Made by a program: the position numbers and the translations under genes. Below are positions 16,331 through 25,791 of a stretch of DNA of 64,000 bases, in pieces. Origin of the DNA: Gp1-AA145 sp963757135 (GTDB taxonomy: Bacteria; Acidobacteriota; Terriglobia; Terriglobales; Acidobacteriaceae); contig CAVWQE010000012.1 in assembly GCA_963757135.1 (NCBI GenBank), positions 186,001-250,000 of the forward strand, given 5' to 3'. Below the pieces are notes generated by a model, which saw only the letters and a program-made list of their open reading frames with translations, did not search any database and had not been told where the DNA came from. The stretch's first letter is position 1, and every line of letters begins with the position of its first letter.

Positions 16331-16924
16331 ATGATTTTTTCGCGACAAACCGGGTTGGTAACCGTGGCAACATTGCTTCTCGCCGGCTCTTCTTTGACGT
16401 CAGCCGCCACAACCAAGAAGCATCCCAAGCCCATACACCCGGAGGCCGTACATCCCAAAGCCGTGCATCCGACGCCACAAAAAGGGACCAAGCACTCCGC
16501 CCCCAAAGCCACGCGTCATACAGCCAAAAAAGTAAAAGGCCACAAACGCGGCCAGGCTGCCATTGATAACCAGCGGGCACAACAGATCCAGGAAGCGTTG
16601 GTCCGCGACCACTACCTGAGCGGGAGTCCTTCAGGCACCTGGGACGCTCCGACACAGGAAGCTATGCGCCGCTATCAGGCCGACCAGGGCTGGCAGACCA
16701 AACAGGTTCCTGATTCTCGCGCGCTGATTCGTTTGGGATTGGGCCCTGCTCACGACCGCCTGCTGAATCCTGAGAGCGCCATGACCACTGGCCCCAAGCT
16801 GCCGCAAAGCGCCTCAAATACACAGCCTGCGGCCCCCGCATTTTCCAAAGCTCCGGCCTCTCACAACTTATCTCCGATCAATTCACCGGCTACGGCTGTT
16901 CCGGGAATTTCGCCTTCCCACTAA
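16331..16924 (+). CDS. Exported peptidoglycan-binding-domain protein
   Basis: This 197-aa protein begins with a probable signal peptide (about residues 1-27, ending near TSAAT). A basic, proline-rich stretch follows with the repeat H-P-[KE]-[AP]-[VI] (HPEAVHPKAVHP) and many Lys/His. A single peptidoglycan-binding helical domain is at about 77-140 (IQEALVRDHYLSGSPSGTWD, then QEAMRRYQADQGW). The C-terminal 55 residues are low-complexity Ser/Pro/Ala. It probably binds the cell wall. The ATG at 16331 has GGAG 8 bp upstream. Confidence 0.78.
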   Translation: MIFSRQTGLVTVATLLLAGSSLTSAATTKKHPKPIHPEAVHPKAVHPTPQKGTKHSAPKATRHTAKKVKGHKRGQAAIDNQRAQQIQEALVRDHYLSGSPSGTWDAPTQEAMRRYQADQGWQTKQVPDSRALIRLGLGPAHDRLLNPESAMTTGPKLPQSASNTQPAAPAFSKAPASHNLSPINSPATAVPGISPSH

Positions 16925-16927
16925 CCC

Positions 16928-17644
16928 TCACCACTTACGAATTGGTTCGTTCCTGATTACGGCTCCGGGGTTCCCCTCGACCAGCGCCTCCGCCATCTCT
17001 TCTCCATAATTCTTGGCGACTACTTTGCGCGCTTCTGAGAGATTCGGCGGCCGGCGGGTAATGTCATGCGCATCCGTCGCCAAAAAATGCACCGCCTTGT
17101 TCTTCAACAGCCACTGCGCCGATTCGCCGGCACGGTCTCCCCATGAGCCGGTCAGCACTGACGCGGTTATCTGCGCCGCGCACCCCGTTTCCACCCAGCG
17201 CAGAACGCGCTCCAGGCTCTTCTGCAAGATCGGGTTGCGCTCAGGATGCGTAATGATCGGCGTTATTTCCCGCTCGCACATTTGCCCCAGCCACTCGTCC
17301 ATTTGCGGCGGAATATTGAAATTGTTGAATTCGACCAGCAGGTATCGGGTCCGATCAATGCAATATTTTTCCGGCGTTTGCATCGCGCTCTGCATGTTCT
17401 CGAACGAGAGATGAAAGTCGCATCCCAGACCAAGCTTTGGTCTTTCGCCAATTCGCTGCTGCAGTTTTCCCAGCAGGTTCGTCAGATACGCGCGATCATA
17501 AAAGTAGCGCTCGTTCGCATGCGGCGTCGCGACCATGTACTCGATCCCATCCTGTGCCGCCATCCGGCACATGGCTTCGGCGGTCTCCCAAGACTTGGGA
17601 CCGTCATCTACCTCAGGCAGGATATGGGAGTGGATATCAATCAC
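16928..17644 (-). CDS. CpsB/CapC-family PHP-domain tyrosine phosphatase
   Basis: This 238-aa metal-dependent phosphatase has a PHP fold. In its family it dephosphorylates the bacterial tyrosine kinase that controls capsule or exopolysaccharide export. Metal ligands are visible in order: MIDIHSHILPEVDDGP, ATPHANE, the GCDFHLS segment, ITHPERN and ATDAHD. The length is typical. It starts with GTG. No polysaccharide cluster adjoins it, so its partner kinase must be elsewhere. The short gap to the aminotransferase gene contains a dispersed repeat. Confidence 0.87.
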   Translation of the reverse strand: MIDIHSHILPEVDDGPKSWETAEAMCRMAAQDGIEYMVATPHANERYFYDRAYLTNLLGKLQQRIGERPKLGLGCDFHLSFENMQSAMQTPEKYCIDRTRYLLVEFNNFNIPPQMDEWLGQMCEREITPIITHPERNPILQKSLERVLRWVETGCAAQITASVLTGSWGDRAGESAQWLLKNKAVHFLATDAHDITRRPPNLSEARKVVAKNYGEEMAEALVEGNPGAVIRNEPIRKW

Positions 17645-17685
17645 GTATTGCCGATTTGAGTGATTTACAAAAGAAAGAACGTGGG

Positions 17686-17723
17686 TTTTCCCTTCGTGTA
17701 CCTTCGTACCCTTCGTGGTTAAG
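17686..17723. repeat. Dispersed degenerate intergenic repeat, copy 2
   Basis: This spacer reads as three imperfect iterations of CCTTCGTGTA-like words followed by GTGGTTAAG. It resembles the copy at 3361 in phase and in the final GGTTAA, and lies between two tandem minus-strand genes. Confidence 0.6.
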
Positions 17724-17734
17724 CGGTTTGAACG

Positions 17735-18940
17735 CTAGTAACGGGCCCGCACGAAGTCCCCAATCTCCGCGTAAGCCTTTTTCAACACGTCTTCCTGCGG
17801 CAGGAACACGATCCGAAAGTGCTTGCTGCCGGGCTTCTGTCCGAATCCCGATCCGTGCACCACGAGGATGTGCTTCTGCAACAGCAATTCCTTCACGAAC
17901 ACGTCGTCGCCTTCCGGGATATCAATTCGCGGAAACGCATAGAACGCTCCCAGCGGCGGCACGCAACTCACGTGCGGAATCGCGTTACATGCTTCTACGG
18001 TTAGATCGCGCCGGGACTTTAATTTCGCGTTGACTTCGATCAAATGGTCCTGCGGTCCTTCGAGTGCCGTCTTAATCGCGTACTGCTCCGGATGATTCGC
18101 CGACAGCCGCGCCCGCAGTAGCTTATGCACGCCCTCGATATACGGCTTAATTGCCGGGCCTTCTCCGCTCGCAATCACCCATCCGATGCGCCATCCCGGC
18201 GCCAGATAATTCTTCGACAGGCCGCCAATCGTCACCACCGGCACATCGGGCGCGACTGCGGCAAGCGAAGTCAGCTCGCCGCCATCAAGAATCAGCTTGT
18301 CGTAAATCTCGTCGGCAATGATCAGCAAATTATTTTGCCGCGCGATCTCCGCAATATCTTCCAGCATCTTCCGCGTGCAGATCGCGCCGGTAGGATTGTT
18401 GGGATTGATGAGCACGATGCCGCGCGTGCGCGGATTGATCTTGCGCCGGATGTCATCAAGCTCCGGCTGCCAGCCATCTTCTTCATTCAGGTAGTAGCTG
18501 TTTAGTTCGGCTCCGGTTTTACAGAGCACCGCCGAATACAGCGGATAATCCGGCGCAGGCGTCAGCACATTCTCGCCCGGGTTCAGCAACGCCGTCAGGC
18601 ACGCATCAACCGCTTCGCTCGCGCCGGTGGTCACGAATACATCCTGGACCGTAGTGATGCCTTTGCGTGCCGCCTCGCCCCGAATCGCTTCCAACGCTTG
18701 CGGAATTCCCGGCGACGGTGCGTATCCGTTCCTGTTGTCCCGCATCGCTTTCACCACCGCCTCGACTACATGTTCAGGCGTGGCAAAATCAAATATGTTG
18801 GGGTCGCCGACGTTGAGATATAGGACCTTGTGTCCTTGCTTTACAACAGCTTCAGCCGCGGATGCCAGGTCGCGAATGGCATATCGCAGATTCGCCAGAC
18901 GTTGCGCTGGAGTGATTTCACGGGTTTGGGTTGCGGGCAT
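17735..18940 (-). CDS. Class I/II PLP-dependent aminotransferase (alanine transaminase-like)
   Basis: A 401-aa fold-type I aminotransferase. Features in order: YLNVGDPN near the N terminus, the cofactor loop TTGASEAVDA, INPNNPTGA, IADEIYD with the Asp that contacts the pyridine nitrogen, the PLP lysine in GGLSKNYLAPGWRIGW, and the C-terminal substrate arginine in KHFRIVFLP. The order and the RYAIRDLA opening resemble AlaA-type alanine transaminases. I start at the ATG at 18940; 69 bp of open frame upstream adds no family-like sequence. It probably interconverts alanine and pyruvate, but aspartate specificity is not excluded. Confidence 0.87.
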   Translation of the reverse strand: MPATQTREITPAQRLANLRYAIRDLASAAEAVVKQGHKVLYLNVGDPNIFDFATPEHVVEAVVKAMRDNRNGYAPSPGIPQALEAIRGEAARKGITTVQDVFVTTGASEAVDACLTALLNPGENVLTPAPDYPLYSAVLCKTGAELNSYYLNEEDGWQPELDDIRRKINPRTRGIVLINPNNPTGAICTRKMLEDIAEIARQNNLLIIADEIYDKLILDGGELTSLAAVAPDVPVVTIGGLSKNYLAPGWRIGWVIASGEGPAIKPYIEGVHKLLRARLSANHPEQYAIKTALEGPQDHLIEVNAKLKSRRDLTVEACNAIPHVSCVPPLGAFYAFPRIDIPEGDDVFVKELLLQKHILVVHGSGFGQKPGSKHFRIVFLPQEDVLKKAYAEIGDFVRARY

Positions 18941-19120
18941 AGGCAATTTTAGCGCAACGGCTCTATTTATCTTCGAATACCGCCCAGAGGCCGTTCCGTC
19001 TCCCTTCAATTTGACAATCAGGCACTCGGCAGTTCCTCCTGATCGCGCATCCTACATCTGTGGCGCGGATTGCGTTCTACCTTTAGAATAAACATTCTTC
19101 TGATCTGGATGATTTCCTGA

Positions 19121-20611
19121 ATGATGACTTCTGACCCTCGGAAGCAGCGTGTTGGTATGCAATGCAGCCGGTCGCAAGCGCTTCGTCTTGGCGCTGCCAC
19201 CATTCTTTTCCTCATATGCATCGCCTGTGGTGATACTTACCGCCCAGTTGCCCAGCCTATCGTCGGACCTTCACCCAACCCCTCCGCTGTCCACTTTGTG
19301 TACGCCATCAGCACCAATGGGAATGACGTTCTGTCTTCTTCCGGATCGTGCTCACCCTCCGGTTCACAGCCTCCCTGCGTTGCCGACCCCGGAGCATTCA
19401 GCCGTATTGACGTCTCCGGCGACTCGGTCTCAAGTGCAGTCACGACAGGCGTGTTTCCGGTCCATGCCGCCTTGACTCCAGACGGCAGCAGATACTACGT
19501 CGCCAGCAGCGACGGCACCATCTCAGCCGGCATCGCAACCTCTGGCGCACAAGCGACTACCATCAACCTCGCTCAACTTTGTGCCAGTGGATGCTCCCCG
19601 TCCCCGGTTTTCGTGCACAGTACCGAAACGGGGAAAATGTACGTCGCCGATGCCGCTAATGGCACCGTCTCCATGATCAATACCACTTCCAACGTTGTGG
19701 TGCAGACCATTCCGGTAGATCCCGCATTCGCCGGGAATCCGCTGCCTGCGCCGGATTCCACTTCGCGCCCGGTTGCGCTCGCCGAACTGCCGAATGGCTC
19801 GCAGATTTTCGCTGCCAATCAGGGCACGAACAAAGTGACCGCTATCAACACTGTGGATGGCAGCATTGCCGCCCTGATTCCGGTTTCAGGCTCACCCGTC
19901 TGGGCTGTCGCAGGAGCTGACAACATTCATGTCTATGTCCTGGCCAGCAACGGAACCATATCGGTCATCTCTTCGCTATCCAATGCCGTGACCAGTTCCT
20001 CGGCTTCCGCGGGCGCCGGCGCGAACTTCGTGTTTTACGACAAATTTTCAAATTTTCTTTACGTGACGAACCCGGCAGCTGGCTCGGTCAGCGTATTCGA
20101 CGTTTCCAGCGATCCGCCAGCGCTTCGCAGCGGAGCAGCAGTCGGCATTCCTGCGGTCGCCGGTTCGGGATGTACTTCCGCAGTTCACCCCAGCTCGGTT
20201 ACGGTGCTCGGGGACGGCAGCCGCGCTTACGTTGCCAGCTATCAGGCGGACGCAAACGGTACCATCTGCGCGCAGGCTTCAGTGATTGATCCAGGCACCA
20301 CCACTGTCACCAAGACTATCGCGCTGCCGCAAAGTTCGAACACAGTTCAGACCGGCTGTTCCTCCGCACGCTTCCGGGTCTTCGCCGCTACTTCGGGCGG
20401 CGGAAAGAACAGCCCGTTCAAGGTTTACGTTTCGCAATGTGACGCCGGAAGCGTCTCCGTCATTGATACGTTCCCCTCCAACGTCGGCCCCGATCCTCAT
20501 CCCGCCGACGTACTCATGGCTACCGTCCCCTCGCCTGTGAGTTCATTCCCGGTCGTATCGGGCGCCATCCCACCGTTCGAGAATCCCGTATTCCTCGTTG
20601 CCGGCCCATAG
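19121..20611 (+). CDS. YVTN-type beta-propeller lipoprotein
   Basis: This 496-aa exported protein has a signal ending in FLICIACGD, so lipidation at the cysteine is likely. The mature part is made of repeated blades of about 40-45 residues. Examples are GKMYVADAANGTVSMINTTS, QIFAANQGTNKVTAINTVDG and FLYVTNPAAGSVSVFDVSSD, the pattern of YVTN/YncE propellers. The role is probably surface binding; nothing shows catalysis. The start could be the ATG at 19121 or the one at 19157, neither with a clear ribosome-binding site. Confidence 0.78.
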   Translation: MMTSDPRKQRVGMQCSRSQALRLGAATILFLICIACGDTYRPVAQPIVGPSPNPSAVHFVYAISTNGNDVLSSSGSCSPSGSQPPCVADPGAFSRIDVSGDSVSSAVTTGVFPVHAALTPDGSRYYVASSDGTISAGIATSGAQATTINLAQLCASGCSPSPVFVHSTETGKMYVADAANGTVSMINTTSNVVVQTIPVDPAFAGNPLPAPDSTSRPVALAELPNGSQIFAANQGTNKVTAINTVDGSIAALIPVSGSPVWAVAGADNIHVYVLASNGTISVISSLSNAVTSSSASAGAGANFVFYDKFSNFLYVTNPAAGSVSVFDVSSDPPALRSGAAVGIPAVAGSGCTSAVHPSSVTVLGDGSRAYVASYQADANGTICAQASVIDPGTTTVTKTIALPQSSNTVQTGCSSARFRVFAATSGGGKNSPFKVYVSQCDAGSVSVIDTFPSNVGPDPHPADVLMATVPSPVSSFPVVSGAIPPFENPVFLVAGP

Positions 20612-20826
20612 AGGTGCGACTATACGATGTCCTGATTCCTCCTGTGCTGGCAACTCCGGCACAGCACCCAGGTCGGCAAAAGGTTGGCGTAATTACTCCG
20701 GTTTGCCGACTGACCAGGAGTGGCGATACAAAGCGATCAAGAACCGGTTCAATTACGCATCAACTGATGAAATGCCCTGTTTTCGCCAACTGACTTCCGA
20801 GGCTCCTATAGCCGATATCGACTTTT
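20612..20826. other. Convergent intergenic region with a 9-bp inverted repeat
   Basis: GTCGGCAAA at 20672-20680 and TTTGCCGAC at 20702-20710 form a perfect 9-bp stem with a 21-base loop. It lies between the convergent YVTN and permease genes. No T run follows, so it is a weak terminator candidate. No gene is supported. Confidence 0.4.
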
Positions 20827-23304
20827 TTATTCAGTCCTCAGTGCCTGCATGGGGTCGACAGACGCTGCCCGGCGCGCGGGCAGCCATGCCGCTAATGACG
20901 AGCAGATGAAGAGCAGGATGATCGTGCCGATCATGACAAGGGCATCCAGTGGCTTCACGTCGTAGAGCAGACTGGAGAGCAGGCGGGTCAATCCCAGCGA
21001 TGCGGCTACTCCTATAACTACGCCGATTGTCGTCAGTGAAAATGCGTATCGTAACGTTCGCAACAAGACGGTACCTCGCGTCGCACCGAGTGCCATCCGG
21101 ATCGCGATCTCACGCGTCCTCTCCGAAACAGAATATGCCATGACCCCATAAATGCCGAGGAGCGAAAGCAAGAGCGCAATTCCAGCAAAGCTTGTCAAAA
21201 TTATGGTGTTGAAGCGCCGCGAAGACTCAGTTGCAGCCACGATTTCATCCATCGTGTTGACGTTGGCAACAGCCAGCAATGGATCAACCTCGTGGACGGT
21301 CTTGTGCAGGGCGTTTTCGACCGCTAGTGGATCGGCTGCCGTGCGGATGATGATATCCATATCGCCAGCTACGCCGATCATTGCTCCATACGGCCCCAGA
21401 TCGGCCACGGCTTGGGCCAGAGGCTCATACATCTGTGGCACGGTTGCTTCATCGCGGGCCCCTTGTTTGATATCGCCGACGACCCCAACCACGGTCATCG
21501 CCGGCATGGACGAAGCAAAGGCTGGTCCTACTTTGATCCTCATTCCAATCGGATCCTTGCCCGAAAAATAACGGCTTGCCAAGGATTGACTGATGATGGT
21601 TACGAGCGGCGCGCCCGGCTGGTCATCAGACGGAGTAAAGTAGCGGCCCCGTACCAAGGGAATCCGTGTGGCGTCGAAATATTTGCCCTGAGTGAGGTAG
21701 TTCGACGCGATGATCCAGCCTTCGCCTGGGGATTTGACGTAGCCTTCCGGCGCAATTAATCGCCCCGATCTTTGGCCGACGATGGGAATATTCGAGGCAA
21801 ATCCAACCGATTTCACACCCGGTTCCGCTTCAAGCCTCTGTTGCAGGTTCGCGAAGAATGCGTTTACCTTCTGCTGCGTCGGATAATCGTGAGTCGGCAG
21901 AGAAAGCGAGGCGGTCAATACATGGGAGGGTTCAAACCCTGGGTCGACCTCCAACATCTTCGCGAAGCTTCGCAGGAGAAGACCAGAGGATACAAGCAGA
22001 ACCATAGCCAAACCGACTTCTAACATGACCAGACCGCTTCTCAGGCGAGTGTGCCGTATACCCTGCCCCGCGTCCCGCCCGGCTGCTCGAAGCGAGTCCA
22101 ACACCTCTCCACGCATACTTTCAACAGCCGGCGCGAATCCACAAATTAAGCCGGTCGCCGCCGTAAGAACGATCGCGGCCAGGAATAGCGGCCAGCTTAC
22201 TTCGATATCCGACAGCCTGGGTAACGAGTCAGGAAGTTTGGCGCCGGCCGCCCTCACTAGAATGATTGCCACCCCTGCGCCTGCGACACCTCCGATGCAA
22301 CTCAACACCAGACTCTCCGTCAACAATTGTCTGAATATCGTTGTTCGGGCAGCACCCAACGCCAGTCGGACTCCGAATTCACGTCTCCGCCCAGCAGCCC
22401 TCACCAGCAGCAGGTTTGCCAGATTTACGCACGCGATGAGCAGGATTAGAGCGACTGCTCCGAGCAGGATGTCCAGCAGAGGCCGCGCATTGTGGACCAC
22501 TTCCTCCCGGAGAGGAAGAAAATAAGCGTGCAGCTTCAAGCCGCTTGCTGCCGAATATTGCGCCTGAATTCCCTTCACGACGCGATCTACGTCGTGCTGT
22601 GCTTGCGCCATCGTGATCCCAGGCTTCACGCGGGCGATCGCGCTATAGTCGAAATTATTGCCTTCACTTTTCTTCTCGACGGGCGTGAAACTCATTGGCA
22701 CCCATAAATCACGGTGACTGAGCCGTCCCGCATCCAACGGGAACTCAAACCCGCGCGGCATGACTCCAATGATGGTGTATGGCCTTCGGTCGAGGTCGAT
22801 AGTAGTCCCCAGAACATCGGCGCGGGAATGCAAGCGTTCTTTCCACAACGCATAGCTGATCACCGTCACGGCAGCAGCGGTGTCATCCTCCTGTTGTGTA
22901 AATTCGTGCCCGAGCAAAGGTTCAATCCCAAGCAACGGAAACAGGGATGAAGTCACTCGTTCTGCCCGCGCCTTGAATGGAGCACCAGCGCCGGTCAGTT
23001 CGTAGGCCGATGCGATGAAGCCACCTACACCAGAGAAAACCTTGCTCTCGCGCTGGAAGGTCAGAACGTCCGGTGCCGACATGCGCAGTTCATGCGATTC
23101 CTGCTCGAACCTCTCATGCAGACTAATCAGTCTTCCCGAGTCCTTGAATGGCAGCGGTCGCAACATCACGCCTTCCATGATCGAGAATACCGCCGTCACT
23201 CCACCAATACCGACTGCCAGTGTGAGAACAGCCGTGACCGTAAAGCCCAGTGATTTACGGAGCTGGCGCAACGTGTAACAAAGGTCCTGAACTAACGCGC
23301 GCAT
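20827..23304 (-). CDS. MacB/FtsX-type permease without ATPase (acidobacterial orphan type)
   Basis: This 825-aa membrane protein belongs to the duplicated permease family abundant in Acidobacteria. It opens with the signature MRALVQDLCYTLRQLRKSLG, then a transmembrane helix (TVTAVLTLAVGIGGVTAVFS) and RPLPF. Two periplasmic MacB-like core domains alternate with two FtsX-type three-helix bundles (about 280-430 and about 700-825). No ABC ATPase gene adjoins it, as usual for this family. The ATG at 23304 has GGGAGGG just upstream. Its substrate is unknown; an efflux or lipoprotein-release role is inferred from the family. Confidence 0.9.
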   Translation of the reverse strand: MRALVQDLCYTLRQLRKSLGFTVTAVLTLAVGIGGVTAVFSIMEGVMLRPLPFKDSGRLISLHERFEQESHELRMSAPDVLTFQRESKVFSGVGGFIASAYELTGAGAPFKARAERVTSSLFPLLGIEPLLGHEFTQQEDDTAAAVTVISYALWKERLHSRADVLGTTIDLDRRPYTIIGVMPRGFEFPLDAGRLSHRDLWVPMSFTPVEKKSEGNNFDYSAIARVKPGITMAQAQHDVDRVVKGIQAQYSAASGLKLHAYFLPLREEVVHNARPLLDILLGAVALILLIACVNLANLLLVRAAGRRREFGVRLALGAARTTIFRQLLTESLVLSCIGGVAGAGVAIILVRAAGAKLPDSLPRLSDIEVSWPLFLAAIVLTAATGLICGFAPAVESMRGEVLDSLRAAGRDAGQGIRHTRLRSGLVMLEVGLAMVLLVSSGLLLRSFAKMLEVDPGFEPSHVLTASLSLPTHDYPTQQKVNAFFANLQQRLEAEPGVKSVGFASNIPIVGQRSGRLIAPEGYVKSPGEGWIIASNYLTQGKYFDATRIPLVRGRYFTPSDDQPGAPLVTIISQSLASRYFSGKDPIGMRIKVGPAFASSMPAMTVVGVVGDIKQGARDEATVPQMYEPLAQAVADLGPYGAMIGVAGDMDIIIRTAADPLAVENALHKTVHEVDPLLAVANVNTMDEIVAATESSRRFNTIILTSFAGIALLLSLLGIYGVMAYSVSERTREIAIRMALGATRGTVLLRTLRYAFSLTTIGVVIGVAASLGLTRLLSSLLYDVKPLDALVMIGTIILLFICSSLAAWLPARRAASVDPMQALRTE

Positions 23305-23695
23305 GTTCCCTCCCGAACGCAGCAATACGGATGTGTTAAGGGCACTTTCGGCACCAAACCGTTCCGTTCATAAGCAGCTCATTTGCAAGGGAATGCCCAA
23401 AATATATGGGCTCTCTCCACTATGGGTTTTGTCCGAAATCGTCAACCATCGTCCGCAAACGAACAGGCTAAGACCGTTTCCTAAGCCTGGAGGCGGGCCA
23501 AATACTCGCTTTAAAACGGCTGTGATGACTTGGGAACGTGATGGTCGCCGATTGCGAGTCGGACGGAAATAACCAGCCGCGAATTCGATTCGTGAATCTC
23601 CCGAGCGACGAGTGAACCGGAAGCTATGCCGGAGTGTGGGCAAACCGGGTGAAATTGATTTATGAGATAGGTTCTGGCTCGATGAATCGCGGCCG
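23305..23695. other. Intergenic region between permease and CheX, nothing recognised
   Basis: About 390 bp without a supported gene. A long minus-strand ORF runs through it into cheX, but its translation is Arg/Ser/Pro-rich and resembles no family, and it lacks a ribosome-binding site. The end next to 23305 holds the permease ribosome-binding site. No hairpin with a T run was seen. Confidence 0.5.
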
Positions 23696-24190
23696 CTATC
23701 CCCGCGTTCCCGTCGCGGCCTTAGCGCTGGCATGGTACCGCAGCGCGATGTTCATGAACACGCTGCCGCTGGTGGTATCGAAACAGAGCACCAGGGCTTC
23801 AGTGTCCTCGGTGCTTTTTGGACCGTGTTCGGATGTATGCGCCTCAGGTGGATGGACCCGAAAATGAAATCCTTGGTCGTTAAGAGTAGCAACCGCATTG
23901 CCGATAACCTGATTGGCGAGTTCGCACACTGCTTCCCGCACCAGGCTATCGCTCTCGGGCAGTTCGGTCCCCGCAAAAAGACTGGCCACACGCGCCGCGG
24001 TTTTCGGATCCAGATCGAAAATGATGCGTCCCTCAATATCTCCCGTCAGGCGCACCATGGCCGCGATACCCTTGCGGCGATAGGCTTCTTCTTCCATGGT
24101 GAGATTTCCTATTTCCATGGGGGACTGCAGGCCTTGCGACAAGACCGCATCGGCCGCGTTGATGAACGGCTGGATCAACTCCATCTTCAT
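23696..24190 (-). CDS. cheX: CheX/CheC-type CheY-phosphate phosphatase
   Basis: This 164-aa protein is a CheX-like phosphatase that removes phosphate from CheY, the job done by CheZ in enterics. The catalytic signature is E-x-x-N within the helix REAVCELANQVIGNAVATL, and a single copy is present, as in CheX. It is the last gene of the chemosensory operon and starts 2 bp after the stop of the cheY gene, so the pair is coupled. The length is normal. Single-signature CheC variants are possible alternatives. Confidence 0.84.
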   Translation of the reverse strand: MKMELIQPFINAADAVLSQGLQSPMEIGNLTMEEEAYRRKGIAAMVRLTGDIEGRIIFDLDPKTAARVASLFAGTELPESDSLVREAVCELANQVIGNAVATLNDQGFHFRVHPPEAHTSEHGPKSTEDTEALVLCFDTTSGSVFMNIALRYHASAKAATGTRG

Positions 24191-24192
24191 GA

Positions 24193-24633
24193 TTACGCCC
24201 CTGCGCCGGCTGCGCTGGCCACCGCGCCGTCTTCTCCCAACACGTACTTGATTACTTCGTACAGCACTTCCGGCTTGACCGGCTTCTGCACAAAGTGTCG
24301 CGCCCCCCGCTGCAGTGCCGCTACGATGTTTTCCTGATATCCCACGGATGAGACCATCACGACTCGCGCCTCAGGGTCCTTCTGCACGATCTTTTCCGCC
24401 GCCTCGATTCCTTCCATCTGCGGCATGGTGATATCCATGAGCACGATATCGGGTTTGAGTCGGTCGTATTCGCTGATAGCGGTGACGCCGTCTCCCGCCT
24501 CGCCCGCGATCTGTCCGCCAAAGCTCTCAATGATGCGGCCCAGATTTTTGCGCGCGAAAACGGAGTCGTCCACGATCAGGTATTGGACTGGCTGACCGTC
24601 TTTGCTTCGCTTTACTGCTGCAAACTGCTCCAT
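24193..24633 (-). CDS. cheY: CheY-type single-domain response regulator
   Basis: A 146-aa receiver domain with no output domain. The acidic pocket is VDDS (D22, D23), the phospho-acceptor is D67 in IVLMDITMPQM, the switch Ser pair is at VVMVSS, and the conserved Lys is in VQKPVKPE. About 17 extra residues precede the fold, and a short Ala-rich tail follows it. GGAGG lies 4 bp before the ATG. It should relay CheA signals to an effector. No flagellar or pilus motor genes are in the window, so the target is open. Confidence 0.92.
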   Translation of the reverse strand: MEQFAAVKRSKDGQPVQYLIVDDSVFARKNLGRIIESFGGQIAGEAGDGVTAISEYDRLKPDIVLMDITMPQMEGIEAAEKIVQKDPEARVVMVSSVGYQENIVAALQRGARHFVQKPVKPEVLYEVIKYVLGEDGAVASAAGAGA

Positions 24634-24699
24634 ACATCCTCCTGTTGCATCCGATCAAATCGCTCCGAACCATAATCAACGTGCGCGCGCGAAAAGCAA

Positions 24700-25791
24700 T
24701 TAACGCCCCACCGCAGCCCGGCCGCTTGCTGCTGCGCCTCTGCCGCACTGTGCTTGCAGGGTGCTGGACATGGCATCAAGTTCGACCACCCGCATTGCAT
24801 ATCCGCGTTCGATGGCAGCCTTGGGCATACCGAAGACCACGCATGATTGCTCGCCTTGCGCAATAGTCAGCCCTCCCGCCGCCTTGATTAGCCCCAATCC
24901 GTGGGCGCCATCCTCTCCCATGCCGGTCATCAGCACTCCGATCGCGCGTGGGCCGAATTCCTCCGCCACACTCTTGAACAACACATCGGCTGACGGCCGA
25001 TGTCCGTTGACTTGGGGATCGTCACTTAGAATCGTGACGTCTCCCAGCGGCATATGCTTTACCTTCAAGTGGCGGTTACCCGGGCAAATCAAGACCCGGC
25101 CTGCCAGTAGCAGATCGCCGGATCGCGCTTCCTTCACGTTCAGCGCACAGCACTCATCCAGCCTCCGTGCGAACATTTCAGTGAAGCCTTCGGGCATATG
25201 TTGCACCACTACAATGCTTCCCGGAAAATCAGCGGGAAGATGCGACAGCATGAAGTGCAAGGACTGCGGCCCGCCCGTTGAAATACCGATGGCAACGATC
25301 CGGGTTGGTTGCTTGGCTGCTGCCGCCTTGTTTTTCTCCCGTATTGCGGGCGTCGGAAACTCCGACTCGGGCCGAATCTGGATTCCCCGGCTCTGCGCCG
25401 CCGCTTTGATCTTTGAAATCAGCTCCCGCCCGACTTCCTGCATCCGCGCTGAAACGTCCGTCGGTTTGGCAACAAAATCAAAAGCCCCCAATGACAGCGC
25501 CTTTAACGTAACTGTGGCCCCGCTGGTGCTGTGCGAGCTGACCACGATCACCGGCACCCGGTGCCGCCGCATGATCTCCTTCAGCATGTCGAGTCCGCCC
25601 ATCCCCGGCATCTCAAGGTCGAGGGTCACCACCTGGGGCTTGAGTTCTTCGATTTTCTTCAGTCCGAAGTTTCCGTCGATTGCTGTGCCTATGACTTCGA
25701 TGGAATTGTCGGTGGCGAGGATCTGCGGAATCAGCTTCCGCATCAGCGCGGAATCATCCACTACCAGGACACGCACCGGTTTCGCGCTCAT
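24700..25791 (-). CDS. cheB: Chemotaxis protein-glutamate methylesterase CheB
   Basis: This 363-aa enzyme demethylates and deamidates receptor glutamates. The N-terminal receiver has D58 in VTLDLEMPGMGG. The C-terminal methylesterase has the catalytic triad S171 (GISTGGPQ), H198 (VQHMPEGF) and D294 (GMGEDGAHG). The Lys/Ala-rich linker at about 135-162 is usual. Its start overlaps the cheA stop by 4 bp. A 66-bp gap, the largest in the operon, separates it from cheY. Confidence 0.96.
   Translation of the reverse strand: MSAKPVRVLVVDDSALMRKLIPQILATDNSIEVIGTAIDGNFGLKKIEELKPQVVTLDLEMPGMGGLDMLKEIMRRHRVPVIVVSSHSTSGATVTLKALSLGAFDFVAKPTDVSARMQEVGRELISKIKAAAQSRGIQIRPESEFPTPAIREKNKAAAAKQPTRIVAIGISTGGPQSLHFMLSHLPADFPGSIVVVQHMPEGFTEMFARRLDECCALNVKEARSGDLLLAGRVLICPGNRHLKVKHMPLGDVTILSDDPQVNGHRPSADVLFKSVAEEFGPRAIGVLMTGMGEDGAHGLGLIKAAGGLTIAQGEQSCVVFGMPKAAIERGYAMRVVELDAMSSTLQAQCGRGAAASGRAAVGR

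Noticed and set aside
23368..23733. 121-codon minus-strand ORF upstream of the permease gene
   Set aside because: It overlaps the end of cheX in another frame and has no family-like sequence.
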